A stretch of 64,000 bases of DNA from Rhodococcus rhodnii (GTDB lineage Bacteria > Actinomycetota > Actinomycetes > Mycobacteriales > Pseudonocardiaceae): positions 287,435 through 351,434 of the forward strand of contig JOAA01000019.1 in assembly GCA_000720375.1 (NCBI GenBank), read 5' to 3'. The notes beneath the pieces were generated by a model, which had not been told where the DNA came from, did no database searches, and saw only the letters and a program-made list of their open reading frames with translations. Shown piece after piece: positions 40,644 to 49,023 of this stretch. The translations under genes were made by a program, and so were the position numbers. Numbering within the stretch: the stretch's first letter is position 1; each line of letters starts with the position of its first letter.

Positions 40644-41626
40644 GCGACCACCTCCACAGTTCCGGACCGACGCGACTTGTCACAGGCCAGCGCGAGGCGC
40701 AAGCTCGTCAAGCTGTCCCTTGCGGGCGACGGGTTTTGCGACTTGCCCGCGACAACGTCCACGAATACCGCCATTTCGTTCAGATAGGCGCGGTGGAACC
40801 GTTCCGCGAAGCCGGGATACGCGTCCGGGCCGACCTTCGGGCCGTCTGGCTCGAGTGATGTCAGCGGAGTGCGCGAGTCCACGCCGACCGCCAGGGAGTC
40901 CTTGCTGCCCAACACTTCGATGCGGTGGTCGTACCCCAACGGGTCGTGCCGCCCACCGACGAGCACGGCGTGGGCACCGCCCGCGAACTTGAGCGTGACC
41001 ACGGCGTTGTCGACGTCGTCAGCGTCCGCGAAGGCCTGGTCGACCAGGACGGATCCGGACGCGTAGACCTCCACCACCGGCTCGCCGACCAGCCACGGCA
41101 CCGCGTCGAGGTCGTGGATCAGCAGGTCACGGAAGATCCCGCCGGACGCGGGCAGGTAGCCGAAGTCGGGTGGCTCCGCGTCGTTGCCGGTGGCCCGGAC
41201 CAGGTAGAGCTTGCCGACCTCACCTGCGCGAATACGCCGGTAGAGCTCGGCGACGGCCGGGTCGAAGCGGCGCTGGAACCCGACGAGCACTTCGACGCCC
41301 GAGGCCTCGATGTCGTCGACCAGCGCGACCATCTCGTCGTAGTCGCTGGCGATCGGCTTCTCACACAGCGCGGGCGTGTTGGCGGCGAGGGCCCGGCGGA
41401 TGGTCTCCGGGTGGGTCGTGGTCGGAGTCGCGATCAGCACGCCGTCGCTGGCGTTGAGCAGCGCGTCCAGGTCGTCGACCGCTTTCGCACCGATGCCTTC
41501 GGCGACCTGCGCCGCCCGGCCGGGGATCGGGTCGAACAGGACGACCTCGTCGACGGCGTCGAGCGACGCCAGGTTGCCGGCGTGCATCGTGCCGATCCGC
41601 CCGACACCGGCTACTCCGATACGCAT
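40640..41626 (-). CDS. iolG: Inositol 2-dehydrogenase
   Basis: NAD-dependent Gfo/Idh/MocA oxidoreductase of 328 residues, oxidising myo-inositol to 2-keto-myo-inositol. Rossmann motif GVAGVGRIGTMHAGNL, CEKPIASDYDE with the catalytic Lys, and DLLIHDLDAVPWLVGEP with the His of the family. ATG at 41626 preceded by GGAGAAG. First gene of the leftward operon, directly downstream of two LacI-type palindromic operators. Confidence 0.92.
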   Translation of the reverse strand: MRIGVAGVGRIGTMHAGNLASLDAVDEVVLFDPIPGRAAQVAEGIGAKAVDDLDALLNASDGVLIATPTTTHPETIRRALAANTPALCEKPIASDYDEMVALVDDIEASGVEVLVGFQRRFDPAVAELYRRIRAGEVGKLYLVRATGNDAEPPDFGYLPASGGIFRDLLIHDLDAVPWLVGEPVVEVYASGSVLVDQAFADADDVDNAVVTLKFAGGAHAVLVGGRHDPLGYDHRIEVLGSKDSLAVGVDSRTPLTSLEPDGPKVGPDAYPGFAERFHRAYLNEMAVFVDVVAGKSQNPSPARDSLTSLRLALACDKSRRSGTVEVVA

Positions 41627-41665
41627 GCTTCTCCAATGGATCCGCAGGTCAAGGCCCGTCTTCGT

Positions 41666-41695
41666 TAGAGCGCTCTATTTGTTGGAGCGCTCCAA
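41666..41695. promoter_or_regulatory. Paired LacI-type operators between iolG and the regulator
   Basis: TAGAGCGCTCTA (41666-41677, 12-base perfect palindrome) and TTGGAGCGCTCCAA (41682-41695, 14-base perfect palindrome) share the GAGCGCTC core with the CG centre typical of LacI-family sites. Their centres are 17 bases apart. They sit 40 bases before iolG and 64 bases before the regulator start. Confidence 0.85.
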
Positions 41696-41758
41696 TGCTG
41701 TAACGTGTCCCAGGTCATGTCAAGGGCATGTTGCCCGCTCGTTACCCCGGAGGGGCCT

Positions 41759-42751
41759 TTGACCCGGCCGACCATGGAGGACGTGGCCCGTGTGGCCGGC
41801 GTGTCCCGCGCGCTGGTCTCGCTGGTGATGAACGGTTCGCCGAAAGTCAGCGAGCAGCGCCGCAAGGCCGTGCTCGACGCCGCCGAGCAGCTCGGTTACT
41901 CACCGCACGCGATGGCCCGTTCGCTGGCCAGCCGCACGTCGACAGTGCTCGGCGTGATGGTGTCCGACCTGCACAACGCCTTCTTCGCCGAGGTCGTCGA
42001 CGGTATCGACGAGGTGGCGCAGGCCGAGGGTTTCGAGCTGATCATCAACACCGGTGGCCGGAGCCCGGCGCGCGAAAAGCGCGCTGTGAACGGCCTGCTG
42101 GCCTTCCGTCCCGCCGGCCTTGCGCTGCTCGGCCCGGTCGTGCCGCCGAACACCCTGGCCGACGCCGCTTCCCAGGCGCCCACTGTGTTGGTGGCGCGAT
42201 CGTCGCGTCTGTCGACTTTAGACACCGTGAACGACGACGGCGAGGCCGGTTCGGGCCTGGCGGTGGATCACTTGGTGTCGTTGGGCCACAGCGAGATCGC
42301 CCACCTCGATGGCGGCGTCGGTTCGCAGGCACCGCAACGCCGACGCGGCTACATCACCGCCATGCAACGCCACGGCCTGACACCGCGCGTGATCCCCAGC
42401 GAGTACACGGACATCGCCGGGGCGAAAGCCGTCCGCCAACTGCTTGAACAAGGCCCGTTGCCGACGGCGTTGGTCGCCGCCAACGACTTCAACGCGGTGG
42501 GCGCGATCTCCGCATTGGAAGAGGCCGGACTGCGTGTCCCACAGGACATGTCGGTCGTCGGTTACGACAACACGTCGCTGGCCGGCCTCCGGCACGTCTC
42601 CCTGACCACGATCGACCAACCACGCCACGAGATCGGCCGGCTCGCGGGCGAGGCGCTGGTGCAACGGGTCCGCGGCGAGCGGACCGAGCCGGTGAAGAAG
42701 CTGTTGCACCCCTCACTCGTAGTCCGCTCGACCACCCAAGCCAGGAGCTGA
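41759..42751 (+). CDS. LacI-family repressor of the inositol locus
   Basis: LacI/GalR regulator of about 330 residues. Helix-turn-helix TMEDVARVAGVSRALVSLVM and hinge SPHAMARSLASRTS; sugar-binding domain with VSDLHNAFFAEVVDGI and DFNAVGAISALEEAGLRVP. Start uncertain: TTG at 41759 close behind GGAGGGG, ATG at 41774 (MEDVAR), or ATG 41717 (possibly near-leaderless after TAACGT). It should bind the GAGCGCTC operators and respond to inositol or a pathway intermediate. mmsA follows after one base, so regulator and dehydrogenase are cotranscribed. Confidence 0.9.
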   Translation: MTRPTMEDVARVAGVSRALVSLVMNGSPKVSEQRRKAVLDAAEQLGYSPHAMARSLASRTSTVLGVMVSDLHNAFFAEVVDGIDEVAQAEGFELIINTGGRSPAREKRAVNGLLAFRPAGLALLGPVVPPNTLADAASQAPTVLVARSSRLSTLDTVNDDGEAGSGLAVDHLVSLGHSEIAHLDGGVGSQAPQRRRGYITAMQRHGLTPRVIPSEYTDIAGAKAVRQLLEQGPLPTALVAANDFNAVGAISALEEAGLRVPQDMSVVGYDNTSLAGLRHVSLTTIDQPRHEIGRLAGEALVQRVRGERTEPVKKLLHPSLVVRSTTQARS

Positions 42752-42752
42752 A

Positions 42753-44243
42753 ATGACTTCGGTTGTCCCGCATTACATCGACGGCGCCCGGACCACCGGT
42801 GCCTCGGTCGCCACCGGCGACGTGTTCGAGCCTTCCTCCGGCTCACTCGCCCGCAAGGTGGTCTTGGCTTCGCAGTCCGATGTGGACCTCGCGGTGGCGT
42901 CGTCGGCGAAGGCGGCCCGCGACTGGGCGGAGTCGTCGTTGTCGACCCGTAGCCGGATCATGTTCGCCTTCCGTGAGCTCGTGCACTCGCACCGGGACGA
43001 ACTGGCCGCCTTGATCACTTCGGAGCACGGCAAGGTGCTGTCCGATGCGGCGGGCGAGGTGCAGCGCGGGCTTGAGGTGGTGGAGTTCGCGTGCGGCATC
43101 CCGCATCTGTTGAAGGGTGAGCACTCCGAGCAGGTGTCGCGCGGTGTCGACGCTTATTCGGTTCGCGAGCCGTTGGGTGTGGTCGCCGGGATCACGCCGT
43201 TCAACTTCCCCGCCATGGTGCCGATGTGGATGTTCCCGCTGGCGATCGCGGCCGGGAACGCCTTTGTGCTGAAGCCTTCCGAGCGTGACCCGTCGACGGC
43301 GGTCCGGCTGGCCGAGCTGTTCACCGAGGCCGGTCTGCCTGCAGGCGTGCTGAACGTCTTGCAGGGCGACGCGACTGCCGTGAACGCTTTGCTGGACCAC
43401 CCGGACGTCGCCGGTGTGTCGTTCGTCGGCTCAACTCCCATCGCGAAGCACGTGTATTCCCGCGGAACGGCCAATGGCAAGCGGGTCCAGGCTTTGGGCG
43501 GGGCCAAGAACCACATGGTGGTTTTGCCGGACGCCGACGTGGACGTCGCCGCGGACGCCGCCGTTTCGGCTGGGTACGGCAGTGCCGGTGAGCGTTGCAT
43601 GGCGATCTCGGTTGTCGTGGCTGTCGGGGACATCGCTGACTCTCTGGTTTCCGCCATTGCTTCCCGGACCGGTTCGTTGGTCACTGGACCGGGGACGGAT
43701 CCTTCCTCACAGATGGGCCCGCTGGTAACCGGAGTGCACCGAGACCGCGTTGCGTCTTATGTGGACGCTGGCGTTTCCGAAGGCGCTTCCCTTGTGGTGG
43801 ACGGTCGCGGCTTCGCCCCCGATGGGCACCCGGACGGCTTCTGGCTGGCGCCAACGCTGTTCGACAACGTCACCCCATCGATGTCCATCTATCGCGATGA
43901 AATCTTCGGTCCGGTGCTGAGTGTGGTGCGCGTGCCTACGTTCGACGCGGCCGTGGAGTTGGTCAACGCCAACCCTTACGGCAACGGCACAGCCATTTAC
44001 ACTGGCGACGGCTTGGCTGCTCGGGAGTATCAGCGCCGGGTGCAGGTCGGCATGATCGGTATCAACGTCCCGATTCCGGTGCCGATGGCGTACTACTCGT
44101 TCGGCGGTTGGAAGGACTCGCTGTTCGGCGACACGCATGTGCATGGCGCTGAGGGCGTGAAGTTCTACACGCGTGCCAAGGCCATCACGTCACGCTGGCC
44201 CCGCCAGTCCGGCATCGACCTGGGTTTTCCCACTCACGGCTGA
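42753..44243 (+). CDS. mmsA: CoA-acylating (methyl)malonate-semialdehyde dehydrogenase
   Basis: NAD-dependent aldehyde dehydrogenase of 496 residues converting malonate semialdehyde to acetyl-CoA (IolA) or methylmalonate semialdehyde to propionyl-CoA (MmsA). ALDH fold with GITPFNFPAMVPMWM, catalytic Cys in GSAGERCMAIS, and PVPMAYYSFGGWKDSLFGD. It completes the inositol pathway although encoded on the opposite strand from the main operon. Start ATG directly after the LacI gene. The stop overlaps the convergent MerR gene by 10 bases. Confidence 0.93.
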   Translation: MTSVVPHYIDGARTTGASVATGDVFEPSSGSLARKVVLASQSDVDLAVASSAKAARDWAESSLSTRSRIMFAFRELVHSHRDELAALITSEHGKVLSDAAGEVQRGLEVVEFACGIPHLLKGEHSEQVSRGVDAYSVREPLGVVAGITPFNFPAMVPMWMFPLAIAAGNAFVLKPSERDPSTAVRLAELFTEAGLPAGVLNVLQGDATAVNALLDHPDVAGVSFVGSTPIAKHVYSRGTANGKRVQALGGAKNHMVVLPDADVDVAADAAVSAGYGSAGERCMAISVVVAVGDIADSLVSAIASRTGSLVTGPGTDPSSQMGPLVTGVHRDRVASYVDAGVSEGASLVVDGRGFAPDGHPDGFWLAPTLFDNVTPSMSIYRDEIFGPVLSVVRVPTFDAAVELVNANPYGNGTAIYTGDGLAAREYQRRVQVGMIGINVPIPVPMAYYSFGGWKDSLFGDTHVHGAEGVKFYTRAKAITSRWPRQSGIDLGFPTHG

Positions 44244-44956
44244 CTTGATTCAGCGTCCGCCTTGAGGAGTGCGTTGACGCGCCGCAGGACGTCGAGCTGG
44301 GCTGGGTTGTACAACTCGACCAGCCCTTGGACGACGACCGACTTTCCCTGCGGGGTCTGCACCGCCGCGTCCTTCAGGGACGGGTGCTGCCGGTACTGCA
44401 CGAGGATCTCGGGGACGAGGCGTTCGGCCAACTGTTGCCGGGTGTCCGCACTGGCATCCGCGGGCAGGGTTTCGAACTGCTTGTCGACCGATGTGCACGG
44501 AACCGTCACCAGTTCTCGCACCGCCGCCATCGCCGAATGGCCGAAGACCCGGGAGTAGAGCAGCAGGAGCGAACGATCGGCTGCGGACAGATCGGCTGCG
44601 GTCTTGTCGAAACCCGGCGGCAGGTCGACAAGGTTGCGATGCCGGAGGATCACCGCCAGTTCGTCGCGCATCCGTTGCTGGCGTTCGATACTCGTCGCCA
44701 GTTCGGCATCGAGGGTGCGCAGCGCCTGTTCGGCGTGCTCGTCCGACTCCTCCATCGTGGCGATGTCGGACAGCGCCACGCCCAAGTCGACGAGGCGGCG
44801 GATCCGCAGTAGCCGGATCAAGTGGCTGATCTGGTACTGCTTGTACCCGTTCGCCGCTCGTTCCGGTTCGTCCAGCAGCCCGATCCTGTGGTAGTGGCGG
44901 ACGGTCTTCAGCGTCGTACCGGCGAGATCAGCCAGTTCGCGCGTACTCCACGCCAT
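44234..44956 (-). CDS. MerR-family transcription regulator
   Basis: Regulator of about 240 residues. N-terminal MerR helix-turn-helix WSTRELADLAGTTLKTVRHYH and HRIGLLDEPERAANGYKQY; a long C-terminal helical effector domain (TVPCTSVDKQFETLPADAS and others) of unknown ligand. ATG at 44956 has GAGAGG 9 bases upstream; the GTG at 44977 has none. It is convergent with mmsA (10-base overlap) and divergent from the secreted peptidase gene, which it may control. Confidence 0.85.
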   Translation of the reverse strand: MAWSTRELADLAGTTLKTVRHYHRIGLLDEPERAANGYKQYQISHLIRLLRIRRLVDLGVALSDIATMEESDEHAEQALRTLDAELATSIERQQRMRDELAVILRHRNLVDLPPGFDKTAADLSAADRSLLLLYSRVFGHSAMAAVRELVTVPCTSVDKQFETLPADASADTRQQLAERLVPEILVQYRQHPSLKDAAVQTPQGKSVVVQGLVELYNPAQLDVLRRVNALLKADAESSQP

Positions 44957-45056
44957 CCGATTCACCTCTCGAGTCACTGGGGGCTCTCTTGACTATGCCC
45001 CAAGGGCACAGGTTCGAATCCGTGGGTCAGCAAGACCAATGTCGGGGAGTACGGAT

Positions 45057-46592
45057 ATGGATCGAAAACGTGGATTGGCCATGGTGGTGGTGGCGCTCGG
45101 CCTGGCCAGTTCGGTGGCCGCGACACCCGCCGTGGCCGATGAGCCCGCGTTTCAGGTGGAATGGGGCGCCTGCCCCTCGGACGTCAATGCCCGAGCGACG
45201 CCGTTGCAATGCGCTTCTGTTTCGGTGCCCTTGGACTACACCGATCCCGAGGGCGCCGAGATCAAGATCATGCTGTCCCGGTTGGCCAGCCCGAATCCGA
45301 GCAAGCGGCGTGGCGTGTTGTTGCTCAACCCAGGCGGTCCGGGCGGGTCCGGGTTGTCGATGCCCGCGGACCTCTTTTCCCTTGGTGTGCCTGCCAGCGT
45401 CTTGGACAGCTACGACCTGATCGGCATGGACACCCGCGGCGTCGGACACTCGTCGCCGGTGAGCTGCGGCTTCACCGTTGACCAGGGTTACTCCGGCAAC
45501 ATCCCGCCGTACGCGGTCGACGACGCGGCGGTCGCCGAGCAGGCCAAGATCGCCGAGGCGGTCGCCAAGCAATGCGCTCGCGATGGGCGGCTGCGCCACG
45601 TGTCGACCGCGAACATGGCCCGTGACCTCGACCGGATCCGAGCCGCGCTCGGCGAGGACAAAGCCAGTTTTCTCGGGTATTCCTACGGTTCGGCGCTGGG
45701 TGCCGCGTACGCCTCGATGTTCCCGGAACGCTCCGACCGGATAGTGCTCGACAGCAACGTCGGCGACACCTTCCTCGACCGCGACGGAATGCGCAGGTTC
45801 GGCCTGGGCGCTGAACAAGCGTTCCCGGACTTCGCGAAATGGGCAGCGGCGCGGCACGACGCGTACGGCTTGGGTCGCACGCCGGAAGAGGTGCGGAACA
45901 CCTACTTCACACTCGCCGAGCGACTCGACAAGACGCCGGTGGGCGAGATCGACGGCACCACCTTCCGGCTGGGGACCTTCGCAGGGCTCTACCGCGAGTC
46001 GTCGTACGCGATGACAGCGCAGCAATGGCAGGCACTGCTCAACTTTGACGAGGCGGCGGTCCAGCGACCACTGGGGCTGTCGCCGTACGACAACGCCTGG
46101 TCGGTGTTTCTCGCCGTGACCTGCAACGACGTGGACTGGCCGGAAGATGTCCGGACATACCAGCGCGGCGTAGCCGAAGATCGCCAGAAGTACCCGCTGT
46201 TCGGCGCGGCCGGCGCCAACATCACGCCCTGCGCGTACTGGCAATACGAACCGGCCGAGCCACCGGTGAAGATCACCGATGACGGGCCACGCAACGTCCT
46301 GATCATGCAGAACCTGCGCGACCCGGCCACGCCGCACCGCGGCGGAGTGATGCTCAAGGAGAAGTTCGGCCAGCGGTCCCAGTTGGTGAGCGTCAACGAG
46401 AGCGGCCACGGCGTGTACGTGTTCGACGACAACCCATGCGCGCTGAACATCGCCACGACCTACCTGGTCGACGGCAAACTGGCGCCGCGGGACACGTTCT
46501 GCCAGGCGTCCAGGACCTCCGGCCTGACACTCGACCGCGACGCCCAGCAACGGCGAGCCGAAGCACTCGACCGGCTACCGCGGACGTTCTGA
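45057..46592 (+). CDS. Secreted alpha/beta-hydrolase peptidase (tripeptidyl aminopeptidase-like, S33)
   Basis: Exported hydrolase of 511 residues. ATG at 45057 follows GGGGAG; signal peptide ends ATPAVA-DEP. Family S33 features: LLLNPGGPGGSG oxyanion region, DTRGVGHSSPV, nucleophile elbow FLGYSYGSALG, acid residue around LRDPATPHRG, His in NESGHGVYV, and the C-terminal TAP-like domain with CALNIATTYLVDGKLAP. Relatives in Streptomyces release N-terminal peptides from secreted proteins. The gene ends in a long hairpin. Confidence 0.9.
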   Translation: MDRKRGLAMVVVALGLASSVAATPAVADEPAFQVEWGACPSDVNARATPLQCASVSVPLDYTDPEGAEIKIMLSRLASPNPSKRRGVLLLNPGGPGGSGLSMPADLFSLGVPASVLDSYDLIGMDTRGVGHSSPVSCGFTVDQGYSGNIPPYAVDDAAVAEQAKIAEAVAKQCARDGRLRHVSTANMARDLDRIRAALGEDKASFLGYSYGSALGAAYASMFPERSDRIVLDSNVGDTFLDRDGMRRFGLGAEQAFPDFAKWAAARHDAYGLGRTPEEVRNTYFTLAERLDKTPVGEIDGTTFRLGTFAGLYRESSYAMTAQQWQALLNFDEAAVQRPLGLSPYDNAWSVFLAVTCNDVDWPEDVRTYQRGVAEDRQKYPLFGAAGANITPCAYWQYEPAEPPVKITDDGPRNVLIMQNLRDPATPHRGGVMLKEKFGQRSQLVSVNESGHGVYVFDDNPCALNIATTYLVDGKLAPRDTFCQASRTSGLTLDRDAQQRRAEALDRLPRTF

Positions 46593-46768
46593 GCACGATG
46601 GACCGGAGGGCACGACCCAGACAAGGTCGGGCGTGACCTCCGGTCCACATCGGACGTACAGCAAGGCGTCTCGGCCTCCGCAAGGATGTACTGGTTGCGG
46701 CCATCGGCGGTGACTGTGGCGAACAGGCGGGGCGCATGGGCCGCAACCATTGCGTTGATGTCAGACAT
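46460..46768 (-). CDS. Possible third small ORF of the GntR-linked operon
   Basis: ATG at 46768 overlaps the preceding small gene's stop by 8 bases. It reads MSDINAMVAAHAPRLFATVT, DGRNQYILAEAETP and then CC, followed by low-complexity sequence that crosses the peptidase hairpin and 132 bases of the peptidase gene on the other strand. The first 45 residues look coding; the rest may be chance read-through or the true 3-prime end may differ. No family recognised. Confidence 0.35.
   Translation of the reverse strand: MSDINAMVAAHAPRLFATVTADGRNQYILAEAETPCCTSDVDRRSRPTLSGSCPPVHRAQNVRGSRSSASARRCWASRSSVRPEVLDAWQNVSRGASLPSTR
46599..46647. terminator. Hairpin terminating the peptidase gene
   Basis: TGGACCGGAGG (46599-46609) pairs perfectly with CCTCCGGTCCA (46637-46647); inside it CACGACC pairs with GGT and CGTG across a small bulge. 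It begins 7 bases after the peptidase stop. Confidence 0.75.
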
Positions 46769-47036
46769 GGTCGAACTTCTGGTTGGTTGACGGGATCAGT
46801 AGGTGACGATGCGCGATAAGCCAGACGCGGCAAGGGAATTTGCGGTTTCGCGGCCATCCGGTGCACTCCCGGCACCGGCCTTTGCAGTCAGGTTGGTGTA
46901 ATTCGAGGATTTCGCGCACCGCTGAAGTCAGGTTGCCGAAGTCGGTGGTGGTCAGCCCTGCCAAGCGTTCGACCATGGCGGCCCTCAGGACCGCGGCCAG
47001 AACATGCGCCATGAGATGCACCTCGATCGTGGTCAT
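46761..47036 (-). CDS. Small protein with a four-cysteine zinc-ribbon-like motif
   Basis: 91 residues starting MTTIEVHLMAHVLAAVLRAA, largely helical in the first half, then HQPDCKGRCRECTGWPRNRK with cysteines at 51, 55, 58 and 69 (C-x3-C-x2-C-x10-C), which could bind one metal. ATG at 47036 overlaps the upstream small ORF stop (ATGA). No known family recognised. It belongs to a three-ORF leftward operon opposite a GntR regulator, from which it is probably controlled. Confidence 0.65.
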   Translation of the reverse strand: MTTIEVHLMAHVLAAVLRAAMVERLAGLTTTDFGNLTSAVREILELHQPDCKGRCRECTGWPRNRKFPCRVWLIAHRHLLIPSTNQKFDHV

Positions 47037-47164
47037 GCTTGCTCGTGCGCGCGCTCGGCATCGGTCAGTGCCGCGCGGAGCAACATCGATTCGTCGACGC
47101 TGAGTCGCGCGATTTCGCCTGGCGGTGACACGAGCACGATCTCCCGGTTGGCCGAATAGGCCAT
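47033..47164 (-). CDS. Small 43-residue protein, first of the GntR-linked operon
   Basis: Reads MAYSANREIVLVSPPGEIAR, then LSVDESMLLRAALTDAERAHEQA. AGGGA lies 11 bases before the ATG at 47164. Its TGA overlaps the next ATG, which supports reality. It has an N-terminal beta-like stretch and a C-terminal amphipathic helix; no family recognised. Confidence 0.55.
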   Translation of the reverse strand: MAYSANREIVLVSPPGEIARLSVDESMLLRAALTDAERAHEQA

Positions 47165-47271
47165 CGTCTGCCGATCCCTGTTGCTGGCAACGCGGCAGGC
47201 GACCCACTACCTTGAGCATTGACGACTGGTAAAGACGTGTTGATGACTGAACTGTAGGGTTGGCCCCGACA

Positions 47272-47287
47272 ACTGGTCAATACCAGT
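47272..47287. promoter_or_regulatory. GntR/HutC-type operator between the small-ORF operon and the regulator
   Basis: ACTGGTCAATACCAGT is a 6-4-6 inverted repeat and matches the DasR-type consensus at 14 of 16 positions. A further ACTGGT half-site lies at 47225-47230. It is 88 bases from the regulator start and 108 from the small-ORF start, so it can control both. Confidence 0.65.
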
Positions 47288-47374
47288 AGGCCGACACTCC
47301 CTGAAGGGGTGACGGTCGGTAGTCTTGCGCGGATCATCGCGACGTCTTGACCAGCGAGGCGGGAGGTGCTGACC

Positions 47375-48133
47375 GTGGTTGACCGAACGAGCGGCGTGCC
47401 TGCCTATCGGCAGATCGCCGACGATCTGCGCAGCCAGATCGAGTCAGGCCAGCTTGCCCCCGGCTCGCCACTTCCGTCCGAACGCGACCTCGTCGAGACC
47501 TACGATGCGTCACGGCCGACCATCCGCGAGGCTGTCAAGCTGTTGCGAAACAGCGGTCTAGTCGTCGCGCAGCACGGGCGAGGTGTGTTCGTCCGGTCCC
47601 ACAATCTCGTCACTCGCCTTGCGAGAACGCGGCTGTCTCGATCAGCCCGCGCCGAGAACAAAGGCGCGTTCATGGGCGACGCGGCAGCCGGTGATTTCGT
47701 GCCGAACGTTTCGGTCGAGGTGCGGGTCGAGGCGGCCGACGAGCGCATCGCGGATCTGCTGAACATCAGGCCTGGAGCAGAGGTGCTTGTTCGCGATCGG
47801 GTGATGCGGGCCGACAATGTCGTCGCGCAGCTCGCAGTTTCCCGACTGCCACGCGATCTCACTCAAGGCACCGTGATCGAGGACGTCGACACCGGACCAG
47901 GCGGCGTGTACGCCAGACTCGAGGACTCCGGCCACGTCCTCGATCACTTCGACGTGTTCGTGTCGGCCAGGATGCCGACCGTTGAAGAAAAGTCTCTGTT
48001 GCAGCTCGCTGAGGGCAGTCCAGTCATGGCCGTGACCCGTGTTGCGAACACGGCCGACCGCCCTGTCGAGGTCAACGACATCGTGCTCGACGCGAACCGC
48101 TACGAGCTGCACTATCAGTTGGCGGCGGACTGA
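47375..48133 (+). CDS. GntR/HutC-family regulator with UTRA domain
   Basis: Transcription regulator of 252 residues. N-terminal winged helix VPAYRQIADDLRSQIESGQL ... PSERDLVETYDASRPTIREAV, then a UTRA ligand domain (about 95-245). GTG at 47375 with GGGAGG 8 bases upstream. It faces the small-ORF operon with a DasR-like operator between them, and runs convergently into the streptogramin lyase gene with a 3-base gap. The ligand is unknown; the operator similarity places it near the DasR/NagR branch, but key DasR sequence is not conserved. Confidence 0.87.
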   Translation: MVDRTSGVPAYRQIADDLRSQIESGQLAPGSPLPSERDLVETYDASRPTIREAVKLLRNSGLVVAQHGRGVFVRSHNLVTRLARTRLSRSARAENKGAFMGDAAAGDFVPNVSVEVRVEAADERIADLLNIRPGAEVLVRDRVMRADNVVAQLAVSRLPRDLTQGTVIEDVDTGPGGVYARLEDSGHVLDHFDVFVSARMPTVEEKSLLQLAEGSPVMAVTRVANTADRPVEVNDIVLDANRYELHYQLAAD

Positions 48134-48136
48134 TCG

Positions 48137-49006
48137 CTAGCCGGTGATCCGGGCGAGTTTGCCGTTCTCCAGGGCGGTCCAGGCGGCGCCGTCCGGACCG
48201 ATCGTAATGCCGTGTGGCTCGGAGTTCGGGGTTGGCAGTTCGTACTCGTCGATCTTGCCTGCCAGGGTGATCCGGCCGATCTTGTTCGCGCCCCACTCGG
48301 TGAACCACAGGTTGCCCAGGTCGTCCGCGGTTATCGCGTGTGGGCGGCATTCTTTGTCGGGCAACGGGAATTCGTCGACGTGACCGTCCACTGCGATCCG
48401 TCCTACTTGGCCTGCCATGATCTCCACGAACCAGAGGCCGCCGTCGCCGCCGTCGGTTATTCCGACTGGGGCGGCGGCTTCGGTCGGCAGTGGGTGGATC
48501 GTCACGTCGCCGCCGATGTCGATGCGGCCGATGGCGTTGGCCTGGTTGAGGGCGAACCAGAGGCCATTGTCCGGGCCCGCCGTTATGTGGCCGGGGAACG
48601 AGCCCGCGACCGGCAGTGGGAATTCCGTGATCGCGCCGTCCGGGGTGATTCGGCCGATTCGGTCGAGGTTGATCTCGGTGAACCACAACGCGCCGTCCGC
48701 GCCCGCGGCTATTCCGTACGGTTCGGCGTCGGGGGTGGGGAGTTCGAACTCGGTCAACGAGCCTTCGACCGTGATTCGACCGATCTTGTGGCCCTTGTAC
48801 TCGGTGAACCACAGTGCGCCGTCCGGGCCGACCGTGATCACTGTCGGGTCGGAGTCGGGCGCCAGTGCGAACTCACGGACTTCGCCGGCCGCGAACCTGC
48901 CGATTTTGGCCGCGTGGACCTGGGTGAACCACAACGCGTCGTCAGGGCCGGACACGATCCCGTATGGACCTGCGTCCGGCCCTGCGACGTCGAACTCCTC
49001 GATCAT
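48137..49006 (-). CDS. vgb: Virginiamycin B (streptogramin B) lyase
   Basis: Seven-bladed beta-propeller of 289 residues with repeated LWFTE-x-x-x-x-x-IGRI blades. Vgb linearises type B streptogramins by C-O bond elimination. Compared with the staphylococcal enzyme (Y18, H228, E268, H270, E284) the equivalents here are Y15, H223 (RPHAIT), E263 and H265 (SEPHGIT) and E280, with the same 40- and 2-residue spacings. The active site therefore looks complete. ATG at 49006 follows TATGGT by 6 bases on the minus strand, so it is probably leaderless. Some actinomycete Vgb relatives act on other substrates. Confidence 0.87.
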   Translation of the reverse strand: MIEEFDVAGPDAGPYGIVSGPDDALWFTQVHAAKIGRFAAGEVREFALAPDSDPTVITVGPDGALWFTEYKGHKIGRITVEGSLTEFELPTPDAEPYGIAAGADGALWFTEINLDRIGRITPDGAITEFPLPVAGSFPGHITAGPDNGLWFALNQANAIGRIDIGGDVTIHPLPTEAAAPVGITDGGDGGLWFVEIMAGQVGRIAVDGHVDEFPLPDKECRPHAITADDLGNLWFTEWGANKIGRITLAGKIDEYELPTPNSEPHGITIGPDGAAWTALENGKLARITG

Positions 49007-49023
49007 GCCAAGACCATACGGCC

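Noticed and set aside
45006..45040. Possible tRNA gene on the plus strand
   Set aside because: Only a T-loop-like TTCGAAT is present; its stem pairs at two of five positions and no anticodon arm or D arm fits.
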